This document shows, piece by piece, positions 1 to 5,820 of a stretch of 5,820 nt of DNA. Both the position numbers and the translations under genes were made by a program. Source of the stretch: an uncultured Slackia sp. (lineage in GTDB: Bacteria > Actinomycetota > Coriobacteriia > Coriobacteriales > Eggerthellaceae); the NCBI GenBank assembly GCA_934646845.1, contig CAKUEV010000127.1:1-5820 (forward strand), in the 5' to 3' direction. Positions within the stretch are counted from its first letter, which is position 1, and every line of letters begins with the position of its first letter. The notes under the pieces were generated by a model. That model did no database searches. It worked only from the letters and a program-made list of their open reading frames with translations, and was not told the DNA's origin.

Positions 1-3000
1 TCGCCGCGCGAGTCGGGCGCCAAGCAGGCAAACCGCTACCTCGACGAGATGGAGGGGAAGTGGAATCAGTACAAGAGCATGAGCGCCGGTTCGGGCACCG
101 ATCCAAGGAACACCAAACTGCTTCGCCACCACTGCACGCTGCTGTTTACGATGGATATCGCGGTGCAGGTATACGGTTCGCTCGCCTACGATTGGGTGGG
201 CAAAACCTGGGGCAGCAACAACGACCCCGCGCTCGGCAATATTAAGGCCCTCTTCCAAGTAAGAACCGATCTCAACTGGACCGAACAGTTTACCTTAGGA
301 CCAGTGCCGTTTTTCCTAAACGTCAACCCCTGGGTGTTGGCGAAGCTGGCACTCGCCGTAGGCGCCCACACGCACGGCAGCGGCGCGGCGTTTTTCAAAA
401 ACATCTCACTCGACTATTCCAACACGTCGGGATCGTTCACCATCCAAATCGGTCTTGCCGTCACCTTTGGAGCCGGCGTTGCGGGCGTCGCTTCGTCTGC
501 CGTACGCGGCGCCGCATCCCTTACGCTGTTCATCGGCTACGAGAAGGCAGACGGCCACCAACTTCCGCGACTGCGCGTGGGCGCAGACGTCGATGTCGAC
601 GTGATACTCCAGTTTGTCATGTTCAAGTGGACCACCAAGGCCTGGTCGGGGTCGTGGCCCACGCTCCTCGATTCGTGGAATATGTCGGTGAACAACGGCG
701 ATGAGTATGTAGTCCAGCGCTCTGAGCTGGCCGTGGGTGGAGATACGCCGTATACGCCGGATGCCTGCTTCGGCACGGCCGGAAATGCCGAGGCGGGTGG
801 TGTGTCGCAGTTTATCGCGTCGGCCACCATCGTCACCAATTCCGAGCTGCTCAAGCGCGCCGAGGTTGCAGCCACCGCGATGAACGTCGCGCCTACCGTA
901 CGCGATTGGGACCGGGCGGTCACGCGCATTGAGCTCGAGGCAGACGCGGAGAGCGACGACGCGGGACAGGTCGAACATTTCGTCCACGCCCTGATGGAGA
1001 ACGACGAAAATGCCGCGCCGATGTATGAGTACACCTACATCGGTCAGGCAACGAACGCCGTTGCTGACCCGAACGCCAATTCTGCCGGCGTGTCGGAGGA
1101 CGAGCGTGGCGGCATAAAACCCTCGAGCGACAACGTGCTGTTTTCCAGCGTGCTCAGCGAAGCCCACATGAAGCTGGCGATGATTGCCGGCGTGGAGTGC
1201 CTGTTCCGTATCGCCTCGGTGCGCTACGGCGAGGACGGCCGTTCGCGCCTAGTGGTGCACACGAAATCAGACGGCATATGGTCCGCGCCCACGCCCGCGG
1301 ACTTCCCCCTTGGGTTTGGCGAGGGCGATGTGGAGCGCAAAGACATATTCGATTACGACTTCGACGTGATTGAATACACGGACGGCGCAGGACACCAGGA
1401 TGCCTACGTGCTGCTGGTCTCGGGCGAGCGCCCCGCCGGCGACAACACGATGTTCGATACGGCGAGCACGGCCGGCATATTGTCCGTCGTGCGCCTGCAC
1501 ATAGGCGATGGCGGAGTCCACGTGGTGTCGCACACGTCGTGGCGCAGCATCTCGCGCGGCCGCCTGCAGGAGGACGGTTACCACTGCCTGCAATGCCCAC
1601 GCATCACGGTGGGCAAGACGCTGGTCGACGGGCGTCTTTCGGGCGCCTACCTCCACCGCCGCGGGACCACCGCAGAAAAGGCGCTGGGCGCCGAAGCAGA
1701 GGTTGCGCTGGAATGCTTCACCCTATGGTCAGATGTTTCGGGCGACAGTCTGACGTTTCGCCAGGTTCTCCGCTTTCCACAGGCGCCGTCGAGCATCGAG
1801 CTGGGCGCGCCCGAGAATATCAACGGCAAAATGGTGGTGCCCGTCGCATACGAGACTGGAAGCGGTTGTGGTTGCGCATCGTACGCCGTGATCGGCCAGT
1901 CCATCGCGGGTTGGGGCGTTATGTCGCCAGATGCCACAGTGCCCCACGCGGTGCCGTGGCCGCAGCACACGGGCTTTTTGGCTACCGTCAACGAGCAGCT
2001 GCAGCATATTACTTGGACACGAGGCGCGACGGCATTTGCGTCGGAGCCCGTGGGCGCCGCGGGCTGTGGCCCGGCGTCGTTCAGCGTAAGCAACAACGGC
2101 CGATGCGTGATGTACGTAGAGAACACCGACGGTAAGGTGGGACAAACCTACGACGAAGAAGGCAACCCAGTAGCGGTGATGGGCAAACACTTCCGCATCT
2201 TCGCCAGCACCTTGGTGGGTGACTTGTTCACAGAACCGTTCGTGATGTGTGAGCTCGACCACCCCGTCGACCAGATAACGACATTTTTGACGTCAGGCGG
2301 CATGATCTCGGCACTTGCCACGCACATCGTGAATGCCGAGCAGAGCGAGGCGGAGCTGCACGGCATCGAAGTGCCCCTGGTAGCGTGTGCCACGCCACTG
2401 GGCGCGATAGCCACCTCGGGCGCGGTGGTGCCCGGAGCGGCAGGCGAATCCTTCATAGTCACGGTGCGAAACGACGGCAACACGCTGCTCACCGCCGGCA
2501 CGATCGATTTATACCGGGAGGGCTCTAACCAGCCGTTCTCCAGTGCATCCATCGGGTTCGGGACGAACGCACGCATGGCTTCGATCTTTGATCCGGAGCT
2601 TGCCGAAGACGCTTCGGCCAACGATATGGTGCATGTGAAGTATGCACTCGAGGCGCTGGGCGAGCGTTTCGCCACGCACCCGCTGGTTGCCGACAATGGC
2701 AACGCTGTATTGGCGCCGGGTTGCACGGCGCAGTTCCGCCTGAGCTTTGCCATCCCGGAGAGCTGGGGCGACGAGGTGGGCAAACGCGTCACGCTCTATG
2801 CAAAGGCGCGCGACCTGGTGGCACTCGATCCCGTAACGCTCGAGGAAATCCGACCCGGCGCAAACTCGGCGCTGGGTGCCGTACTTCACGAGCTTCACGT
2901 GCCCGACGCAGCATGCGAACGCTCGGAAGTGCAGGTCGGCGTATGCGACAGCGCGGATACGACAGGACTTCATGACGCCCCGATGACAGTCAACGGCGAT

Positions 3001-3252
3001 AGCGGCTCGAGCGGCGGTTTCGGCGAGGGCGGCAGCTCCGGAGGCGGCAGCGGCTCCGACGGCGAGAGCGAGCGCGGCAAGAACGAGCAGCACGGGAAAA
3101 CGGGAGCATACGCAAGCACAGGCGATAGCAATGCGCCCTTAACGGCTGCCGCCACAACGCTCGCTGCGGCAGGCGCCGCCTTCGCCGCCTATAGCGCTCG
3201 CCGCGTTGCCCTTGAACGCGGCGAATACGACGAAAACGGCAGCAATCAATAA
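1..3252 (+). CDS. Large putative cell-surface protein, C-terminal anchor (5'-partial)
   Basis: The frame is open from base 1 to the TAA at 3250-3252, so at least 1083 residues are visible and the true start and any signal peptide lie upstream. The ATG at 49 has no convincing ribosome binding site and is probably internal. No family is recognised with confidence. Seen in order: a beta-rich N-terminal part with long alternating hydrophobic stretches (about 100-660); an acidic region (about 930-1130); a long region of short beta-strand-like segments (about 1200-2380) that could be a propeller or stacked beta domain; a segment with IVTVRNDGNTLLTAG (about 2425-2820) resembling CARDB/Ig-like surface modules; a Gly/Ser/Glu linker (about 2995-3100); then ASTGD (3112-3126), an Ala-rich hydrophobic helix (about 3130-3195), RR and a short acidic tail. 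This end has the layout of a sortase sorting signal but lacks the Leu-Pro of LPxTG. Inferred role: an exported, envelope-attached protein, perhaps an adhesin or binding protein. Confidence is high that it is coding, low on function. Confidence 0.85.
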   Translation, partial: SPRESGAKQANRYLDEMEGKWNQYKSMSAGSGTDPRNTKLLRHHCTLLFTMDIAVQVYGSLAYDWVGKTWGSNNDPALGNIKALFQVRTDLNWTEQFTLGPVPFFLNVNPWVLAKLALAVGAHTHGSGAAFFKNISLDYSNTSGSFTIQIGLAVTFGAGVAGVASSAVRGAASLTLFIGYEKADGHQLPRLRVGADVDVDVILQFVMFKWTTKAWSGSWPTLLDSWNMSVNNGDEYVVQRSELAVGGDTPYTPDACFGTAGNAEAGGVSQFIASATIVTNSELLKRAEVAATAMNVAPTVRDWDRAVTRIELEADAESDDAGQVEHFVHALMENDENAAPMYEYTYIGQATNAVADPNANSAGVSEDERGGIKPSSDNVLFSSVLSEAHMKLAMIAGVECLFRIASVRYGEDGRSRLVVHTKSDGIWSAPTPADFPLGFGEGDVERKDIFDYDFDVIEYTDGAGHQDAYVLLVSGERPAGDNTMFDTASTAGILSVVRLHIGDGGVHVVSHTSWRSISRGRLQEDGYHCLQCPRITVGKTLVDGRLSGAYLHRRGTTAEKALGAEAEVALECFTLWSDVSGDSLTFRQVLRFPQAPSSIELGAPENINGKMVVPVAYETGSGCGCASYAVIGQSIAGWGVMSPDATVPHAVPWPQHTGFLATVNEQLQHITWTRGATAFASEPVGAAGCGPASFSVSNNGRCVMYVENTDGKVGQTYDEEGNPVAVMGKHFRIFASTLVGDLFTEPFVMCELDHPVDQITTFLTSGGMISALATHIVNAEQSEAELHGIEVPLVACATPLGAIATSGAVVPGAAGESFIVTVRNDGNTLLTAGTIDLYREGSNQPFSSASIGFGTNARMASIFDPELAEDASANDMVHVKYALEALGERFATHPLVADNGNAVLAPGCTAQFRLSFAIPESWGDEVGKRVTLYAKARDLVALDPVTLEEIRPGANSALGAVLHELHVPDAACERSEVQVGVCDSADTTGLHDAPMTVNGDSGSSGGFGEGGSSGGGSGSDGESERGKNEQHGKTGAYASTGDSNAPLTAAATTLAAAGAAFAAYSARRVALERGEYDENGSNQ
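3112..3207 (+). other. Degenerate sortase-like C-terminal anchor
   Basis: The encoded sequence is A-S-T-G-D, then about 20 mostly Ala/Thr/Leu/Gly residues (3130-3195), then Ala-Arg-Arg (3196-3204). That is the motif, hydrophobic span and positive charges order of cell-wall sorting signals. The Thr-Gly-Asp matches the second half of LPxTGD, but the expected Leu-Pro is Tyr-Ala here. The tail after RR is unusually long and acidic (ALERGEYDENGSNQ). It could be a substrate of a divergent sortase, or simply a C-terminal membrane anchor. Confidence 0.5.
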
Positions 3253-3263
3253 GCCCGTGCACC

Positions 3264-3280
3264 GTGGCATTAAGTGCCAC
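3264..3280. repeat. Short hairpin, 6-bp stem
   Basis: GTGGCA (3264-3269) and TGCCAC (3275-3280) form a perfect 6-bp stem around a 5-nt loop, 11 bases after the stop of the large surface gene. It directly precedes the larger hairpin at 3283-3324, with two bases between them. It may be part of a tandem 3'-end structure; there is no T tract. Confidence 0.45.
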
Positions 3281-3282
3281 TT

Positions 3283-3324
3283 GCGGCTTCCCGCGCGTCT
3301 GTGGGTAATTGCGCGGGAAGCCGC
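3283..3324. terminator. Perfect 14-bp inverted repeat, possible bidirectional terminator
   Basis: GCGGCTTCCCGCGC (3283-3296) is exactly reverse-complementary to 3311-3324, with a 14-nt loop. It begins 31 bases after the stop codon of the plus-strand surface gene, in the space between convergent transcription units. That position and the strong GC stem fit a transcription-end or mRNA-stabilising hairpin. Neither strand has a U tract after the stem and the loop is long, so it is not a textbook intrinsic terminator. U-less hairpins are suggested at actinobacterial 3' ends. A repetitive extragenic palindrome is the main alternative. Confidence 0.55.
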
Positions 3325-3357
3325 CTACCCTATAGCACAGGCGCGAAAAACCCAACT

Positions 3358-3492
3358 TCATCGATCAGGCGAATGGCTACTCTCGCAGGGATGAGCGCAC
3401 GATTCACCTTCGGAATAGCGAGAAAAGCTATTCTTGAAGTCGGGCTCTCCGTCTTCATCGACTGATTTGTCGATGCGCATTTCGTGGTTCAT
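3358..3492 (-). CDS. Small hypothetical ORF, 44 aa, strong RBS
   Basis: An ATG at 3492 is preceded by GGAGGG (3505-3500) with a 7-nt spacer, the best ribosome binding site in this intergenic region. It opens a 44-residue frame beginning MNHEMRIDKSVDEDGEPDF and ending at TGA 3360-3358. The N-terminal half is charged and plausible as protein; the C-terminal half (Ser/His/Cys-rich) looks like noise. A second frame over the same DNA (ATG 3458 to TAG 3330, 42 codons, no RBS) reads as more protein-like, with AIPKVNRALIPARVAIRLID and a hydrophobic end. The locus may therefore be a small gene broken by a frameshift near 3433. I recognise no family. A decayed remnant or a chance ORF are both possible. 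Confidence 0.35.
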   Translation of the reverse strand: MNHEMRIDKSVDEDGEPDFKNSFSRYSEGESCAHPCESSHSPDR

Positions 3493-3631
3493 TACTCGGC
3501 CCTCCAAACTCGCACTTATCTAATAACGTGCGCAAGCGCGCCAGCCGCAACGCGTGCATTGATGAATCGCAGATGCATGCGAAAAGAACCGCCTTTCTAC
3601 CGCTGAGGGACCGCACCCTTCTCGCTCCACC

Positions 3632-4003
3632 CTACGGCTTGGGCACGTAATATGGATCGAGGTAGTAGGTCGCGGCCACGCCAAGCGGCACGTCCTTGAG
3701 GAGGACGGGGCTGCCCGCTGCGTCGTAGAGAACTGTCCATGGCGGCGTGACAATGCTGCCCACACCGGGGTACCGCACGCCCAAGCCCGTCTCGGCAAGG
3801 CTTATAGTCCAGCCTTCCCCAATAGAAAGAGAGTGAACCGACCTCATGTAAGCGAGCATACCATTCGTGCCCCTTGCGCTCGACGTGTTCCAACCAGAGA
3901 CGTCGACGCTCTCGAGATTGAAGCAGCCAAAGAACATGTCAGATAAATCGGTAACGTGAGAGTTGTTCCAGGAGAAAACATCGAGGACGGACAGCGACGA
4001 GCA
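3632..4003 (-). pseudogene. Stranded 3' part of the DUF285 LRR gene, beyond the in-frame stop
   Basis: Downstream of the TAA at 4006-4004 the same frame continues for 123 codons to TAG 3634-3632. It encodes CSSLSVLDVFSWNNSHVTDL, another MFFGC repeat, WNTSS, and then a distinct C-terminal domain with Trp-rich beta segments (GEGWTISL, PPWTVLYD, GVAATYYLDPYY). Such Trp/Tyr-rich segments are common at the ends of DUF285 proteins. The repeat phase and domain order show that this belongs to the gene starting at 4873. There is no start codon with a ribosome binding site directly after the stop; the first ATG (3937) lies inside a repeat. It is probably untranslated unless the stop is read through or is a sequence error. 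Confidence 0.75.
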
Positions 4004-4441
4004 TTAGGCGAAAATCCAAGATGTATGCTTCTTCAGGCTCGAGGTGTCCCATGCCAAGGCATCGCGGCCGGACAGCGACAAACAGTCACGGAAGACATAA
4101 GTCAAATCCTCCACGCTCGAGGTGTCCCATGCCGAGACATCTACATCCGAGAGCCCAGAGCAACCGTCGAACATATAGCTGATATTGGCAACGTGAGAAA
4201 TGTCCCAAGCGCACACCTCGAGGGAGGTGAGAGACGAGCAAAGACGAAACATCCCCCTCATGTCCAACACGTGCGAGGTATCCCAGCGAGACACGTCGAG
4301 GGTGAGCAGCGATTCGCAGGACATGAACATGAATCCCATGTCGGTCACGCTCGAGGTGTCCCAGCTCGAGCATTCGATCGAGGCAAGGGCGTTGCAGCCA
4401 AGAAAGAGGGAGTTCATGCTTTCGACACCACTGGTATCAAG
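3890..4441 (-). repeat. Tandem 78-bp coding repeats (26-residue LRR units)
   Basis: Seven consecutive units run between the Leu codon at 4441 and the Trp codon at 3892. Trp codons start at 4363, 4285, 4207, 4129, 4051, 3970 and 3892 on the minus strand. All spacings are 78 bp except 4051 to 3970, which is 81 bp and contains the TAA. Conserved DNA such as CTCGAGGTGTCCCA (plus strand) recurs at unit boundaries, so slippage or recombination between units is plausible. Confidence 0.85.
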
Positions 4442-4873
4442 CCCCTCCAGGCAGACAGCAACGAGGTTCGGACAGCAAAAGAACCAGCGACGCATGGTCC
4501 GGGGCGTGATATTGGGGTCGGCGACGGACACTCGAACGAGCGATTTCTCGAACATGAATATCGCCTCGCCCTCCTCTCCTTCGCTCTCGATGCCTGTGAA
4601 GACCTTGGCGACCGTCCTGCCATCAAATTCTTCGTTCGGAACGGGCAGCTTGCACACGCGCTTGTAGAGCACGGCGGAACCGTCGTCGAAGAGCACGGCA
4701 AAAGCACGAGGAGAAACAGGGTCGCGCCGACATTTCGTCCGTCCCGAGCCGGGATCCATCTTTGCGCCATAGAACACGCTCGCACAGCTCGAGCGGGCGT
4801 TCCGTAACCAAGCAGCCCCCTTCGCAAGGCGACTCGGTGTCGTATCGCTGCGGGCGTCGTCTTCATTTGCCAT
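4004..4873 (-). CDS. BspA-like / DUF285 leucine-rich-repeat protein, prematurely stopped
   Basis: The start is ATG 4873, beginning MANEDDARSDTT, with GGAAGG (4887-4882) 8 nt upstream. The frame stays open up to 5077, but that extension has no ribosome binding site. As it stands the product is 289 residues. Residues 1-55 are polar and basic, with no signal peptide. Residues 56-120 (AFAVLFDDGSAVLYK and following) match the usual N-terminal cap of this family. From about residue 129 come repeats of the form WDTSxVxxMxxMFxxCxxLxxLDVS. The Leu/Trp anchors fall at 145, 171, 197, 223, 249 and 275, exactly 26 residues apart, with the repeat Cys at 160, 186, 212, 238 and 264. Family knowledge: these are LRR-type solenoids, often on surface or adhesion proteins, with unproven functions. 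The TAA falls at codon 290, in the xxC position of the sixth repeat. Without it the protein would be 413 residues. Likely a recent pseudogene, or a truncated protein. Confidence 0.8.
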   Translation of the reverse strand: MANEDDARSDTTPSRLAKGAAWLRNARSSCASVFYGAKMDPGSGRTKCRRDPVSPRAFAVLFDDGSAVLYKRVCKLPVPNEEFDGRTVAKVFTGIESEGEEGEAIFMFEKSLVRVSVADPNITPRTMRRWFFCCPNLVAVCLEGLDTSGVESMNSLFLGCNALASIECSSWDTSSVTDMGFMFMSCESLLTLDVSRWDTSHVLDMRGMFRLCSSLTSLEVCAWDISHVANISYMFDGCSGLSDVDVSAWDTSSVEDLTYVFRDCLSLSGRDALAWDTSSLKKHTSWIFA

Positions 4874-4881
4874 GGGCCTCA

Positions 4882-4887
4882 CCTTCC
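4882..4887 (-). promoter_or_regulatory. Ribosome binding site of the LRR gene
   Basis: GGAAGG on the minus strand, 8 nt before the ATG at 4873. It decides that start over upstream in-frame codons as far as 5077. Confidence 0.7.
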
Positions 4888-4911
4888 CGGGTCGCGCAAA
4901 TGCTTTGCCCC

Positions 4912-4950
4912 ATTTTAGCAGAGGCCTCGCATGCGCCGGACGGCGCATGC
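4912..4950 (-). promoter_or_regulatory. Candidate promoter of the LRR gene with a perfect palindrome
   Basis: TAAAAT (4917-4912, minus strand) resembles a -10 box and would give a leader of about 30 nt before the ATG at 4873. No good -35 box lies at the expected distance. That position instead overlaps a perfect inverted repeat: GCATGCGCCG (4929-4938), a 2-base centre, and its exact complement (4941-4950). The palindrome could be an operator or activator site, or a hairpin ending tetR transcription; neither strand has a T tract after it. Confidence 0.4.
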
Positions 4951-5101
4951 TACGTGCCGAAACGAAGCTCCAAGAGCACCGCGGCTGATCTTTGCGAACT
5001 AGATAGCGCCGAATACGCTCATTTAGAAGTTCAACCGCGCTTTCGCGCCCAAGCTGCTTTCGAACGCATAGCTGCACCGCTTGCTCGCAACGAACTCGCG
5101 G

Positions 5102-5662
5102 TCAAGATGAACTACGGGAATCATAACGAGTCGATACCGCCCGCATGCCTCCCTCGGAATAAGCGCTAAGCAGTTCCTGGGCGCGGGCGAACTCGTGTCC
5201 TTGCCTCCAACCGAGCAGGCGGTTGACCGCGAGATTTCCCTGAACGTTGTGGACAAAGAGCAGATGGGCATCCTCGCGTGAAAGCCCAGTCTTCTCCATG
5301 ATTTGGGGAACGACCTGCTCTGCCCCGCGCTCAATGACACGCTGGGCCACGCGGGCATACGCGTCGTCATCTGAGTAGAGCAGGTAATAGTCGTCGTTTG
5401 CCGGCGGGCGCTGGCAAAGGGCCCCTGGCTCCGTTCCCTCGAGCGGGGATGCCGCCGCCAGAGCCTCATCGATAAGCGCGTCAAGCAGCGCGAACTTATC
5501 CTCGTAATGCAGGTAGAACGTGCCACGGTTGATATCCGCGCGACGGCAGATGTCCGCCACCGTCATCTTTGCGAAGCCGACCTCGGCAAGCAGCGCGAAA
5601 AATGCCTCCCGTATGACTGAAAGCGTATAGCGTCGACGACGATCGATTTTCCCCGCTTCCAT
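5102..5662 (-). CDS. TetR/AcrR-family transcriptional regulator
   Basis: A complete 186-residue protein, a normal length for the family. The start is ATG 5662 (MEAGKIDRRRRYT), with GGAGG four bases upstream; an in-frame TTG at 5689 would add nine residues but lacks a comparable site. Residues 11-58 form the TetR N-terminal DNA-binding domain: LSVIREAFFALLAEVGFAKM, then the helix-turn-helix at about 34-53 (TVADICRRADINRGTFYLHY), then KFALLDALIDE. Residues 60-186 are the helical ligand-binding and dimerisation half, which is too variable to name a ligand. Known family role: a homodimer binds a palindromic operator and is released by a small molecule. The divergent gene starting at 5805 and the palindrome at 5768-5783 fit autorepression plus control of that neighbour. 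The LRR gene lies 228 bp downstream and is probably separately transcribed. Confidence 0.93.
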   Translation of the reverse strand: MEAGKIDRRRRYTLSVIREAFFALLAEVGFAKMTVADICRRADINRGTFYLHYEDKFALLDALIDEALAAASPLEGTEPGALCQRPPANDDYYLLYSDDDAYARVAQRVIERGAEQVVPQIMEKTGLSREDAHLLFVHNVQGNLAVNRLLGWRQGHEFARAQELLSAYSEGGMRAVSTRYDSRSSS

Positions 5663-5767
5663 GACTCCTCCGTCCGATCTGTCCAACAATGCTCAGCAAG
5701 CGTTCGTTTATCGACAACGCCTCGCAGCTGTTCATTGCCCTCGCACTAATCAACATGGATACTTTTT

Positions 5768-5783
5768 ATAGACACCTGTTTAT
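5768..5783. promoter_or_regulatory. Candidate TetR operator in the divergent promoter region
   Basis: ATAGACA, a CC centre, then TGTTTAT: the arms match at six of seven positions as an inverted repeat (ATARACA). It lies between tetR (start 5662) and the divergent gene (start 5805). It overlaps a -10-like TATTAT on the plus strand (5781-5786) and adjoins TATAAA on the minus strand (5770-5765), so a bound dimer would cover both promoters. Size and position are typical of TetR-family operators; the assignment is inferred. Confidence 0.5.
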
Positions 5784-5786
5784 TAT
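5781..5786 (+). promoter_or_regulatory. Possible -10 box of the divergent gene
   Basis: TATTAT lies 18 bases before the ATG at 5805, within a locally AT-rich stretch. No good -35 box is seen at the usual distance, and the leader would be very short. It overlaps the candidate operator. Confidence 0.3.
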
Positions 5787-5804
5787 AGCTGAAAAGGACA
5801 TCGA

Positions 5805-5820
5805 ATGACTCCGTATGAGC
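5805..5820 (+). CDS. Start of a divergent gene, 3'-partial
   Basis: ATG at 5805 follows AAGGA (5794-5798) at a 6-nt spacing and opens a frame M-T-P-Y-E that runs off the window. Only five codons are visible, so no product can be named. Position, ribosome binding site and divergence from tetR suggest it is the regulator's target, commonly a transporter or enzyme in such pairs. Confidence 0.55.

Larger units (their letters stand above)
3253..3631. other. Convergent intergenic region
   Basis: This stretch separates the ends of the plus-strand surface gene and the minus-strand LRR gene. It holds two tandem hairpins (3264-3324), the small ORF at 3358-3492, and a 7-bp stem (GAATAGC 3413-3419 with GCTATTC 3427-3433) that falls inside that ORF. 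Bases 3506-3631 show no gene, no clear terminator for the LRR gene and no obvious promoter. Confidence 0.6.
5765..5793 (-). promoter_or_regulatory. Possible tetR promoter
   Basis: On the minus strand TATAAA (5770-5765) is preceded after 17 bases by a weak -35-like TTCAGC (5793-5788). It would give a leader of roughly 95 nt to the ATG at 5662. The spacer holds most of the candidate operator. Weak evidence from consensus only. Confidence 0.3.

Noticed and set aside
406..1167. 253-codon minus-strand open frame inside the large surface gene
   Set aside because: Arg/His-rich composition typical of antisense frames in GC-rich DNA, with no motif; the plus-strand frame is continuous and better supported.
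3413..3433. 7-bp stem hairpin as a terminator
   Set aside because: It lies within the small ORF, has no T tract on either strand and could easily occur by chance.
4004..4006. Programmed stop-codon recoding
   Set aside because: The codon is TAA, not TGA, and I see no recoding structure after it; simple nonsense or sequence error is more likely.
3937..4051. Frameshift as the cause of the LRR interruption
   Set aside because: The frame before and after the stop is the same, and the TSWIFA-stop-C stretch aligns with the LTYVFRDC of the preceding repeat; the other two frames do not match the repeat consensus.
3890..4441. CRISPR-like periodic repeats
   Set aside because: The 78-bp period is coding LRR structure, with imperfect units and no unique spacers.
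3956..4807. 283-codon plus-strand open frame opposite the LRR gene
   Set aside because: It is antisense to the repeats; its internal repetitiveness mirrors the 78-bp LRR units, and it has no supporting ribosome binding site or protein-like composition.
4874..5077. N-terminal extension of the LRR protein to an upstream start at 5077
   Set aside because: It would need to cross the palindrome and -10-like box, reads as low-quality sequence and has no ribosome binding site; ATG 4873 has a good one.
5663..5689. TTG start at 5689 for the TetR gene
   Set aside because: ATG 5662 has GGAGG close by and puts the DNA-binding domain at the usual distance from the N-terminus.

Overview
The window is GC-rich, with strong purine-rich ribosome binding sites. 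It carries large secreted-type repeat and beta-rich proteins and one alanine-rich, sortase-like C-terminal anchor. Together these suggest a high-GC Gram-positive host, most like gut Coriobacteriia (Collinsella/Olsenella-type). That placement is inferred from style only; no marker gene is present.

Layout. (1) Bases 1-3252, plus strand: the 3' part of a very large putative cell-surface protein. It is open through the left edge, so its N-terminus lies outside the window. It has a beta-rich body, a CARDB-like domain, a Gly/Ser linker and a C-terminal anchor with a degenerate sorting motif (ASTGD rather than LPxTG). (2) Bases 3253-3631: a mostly non-coding convergent intergenic region. It starts with two back-to-back hairpins, the second a perfect 14-bp stem, and holds one small minus-strand ORF (3358-3492) with an excellent ribosome binding site but no recognised product. 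(3) Bases 3632-4873, minus strand: a BspA-like/DUF285 leucine-rich-repeat gene with an exact 26-codon repeat period. It is interrupted by an in-frame TAA at 4004-4006. The reading frame continues past the stop for two more repeats and a C-terminal domain, and the repeat holding the stop is one codon longer than the others. (4) Bases 4874-5101: a short intergenic stretch with a -10-like box and a perfect 22-bp palindrome just upstream of it. (5) Bases 5102-5662, minus strand: a complete TetR/AcrR-family repressor. (6) Bases 5663-5820: a divergent regulatory region with a TetR-operator-like imperfect palindrome (5768-5783), and the first five codons of a divergent plus-strand gene starting at 5805.

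How the parts may work together. The TetR protein most likely represses itself and the divergent gene at the right edge through the 5768-5783 site. The LRR gene lies downstream of tetR on the same strand but has its own ribosome binding site and a possible promoter, so it is probably a separate unit. The two large genes converge and both look like members of the variable surface or host-interaction protein repertoire of the genome. I see no CRISPR array, tRNA, rRNA, insertion sequence or recognisable defence system.
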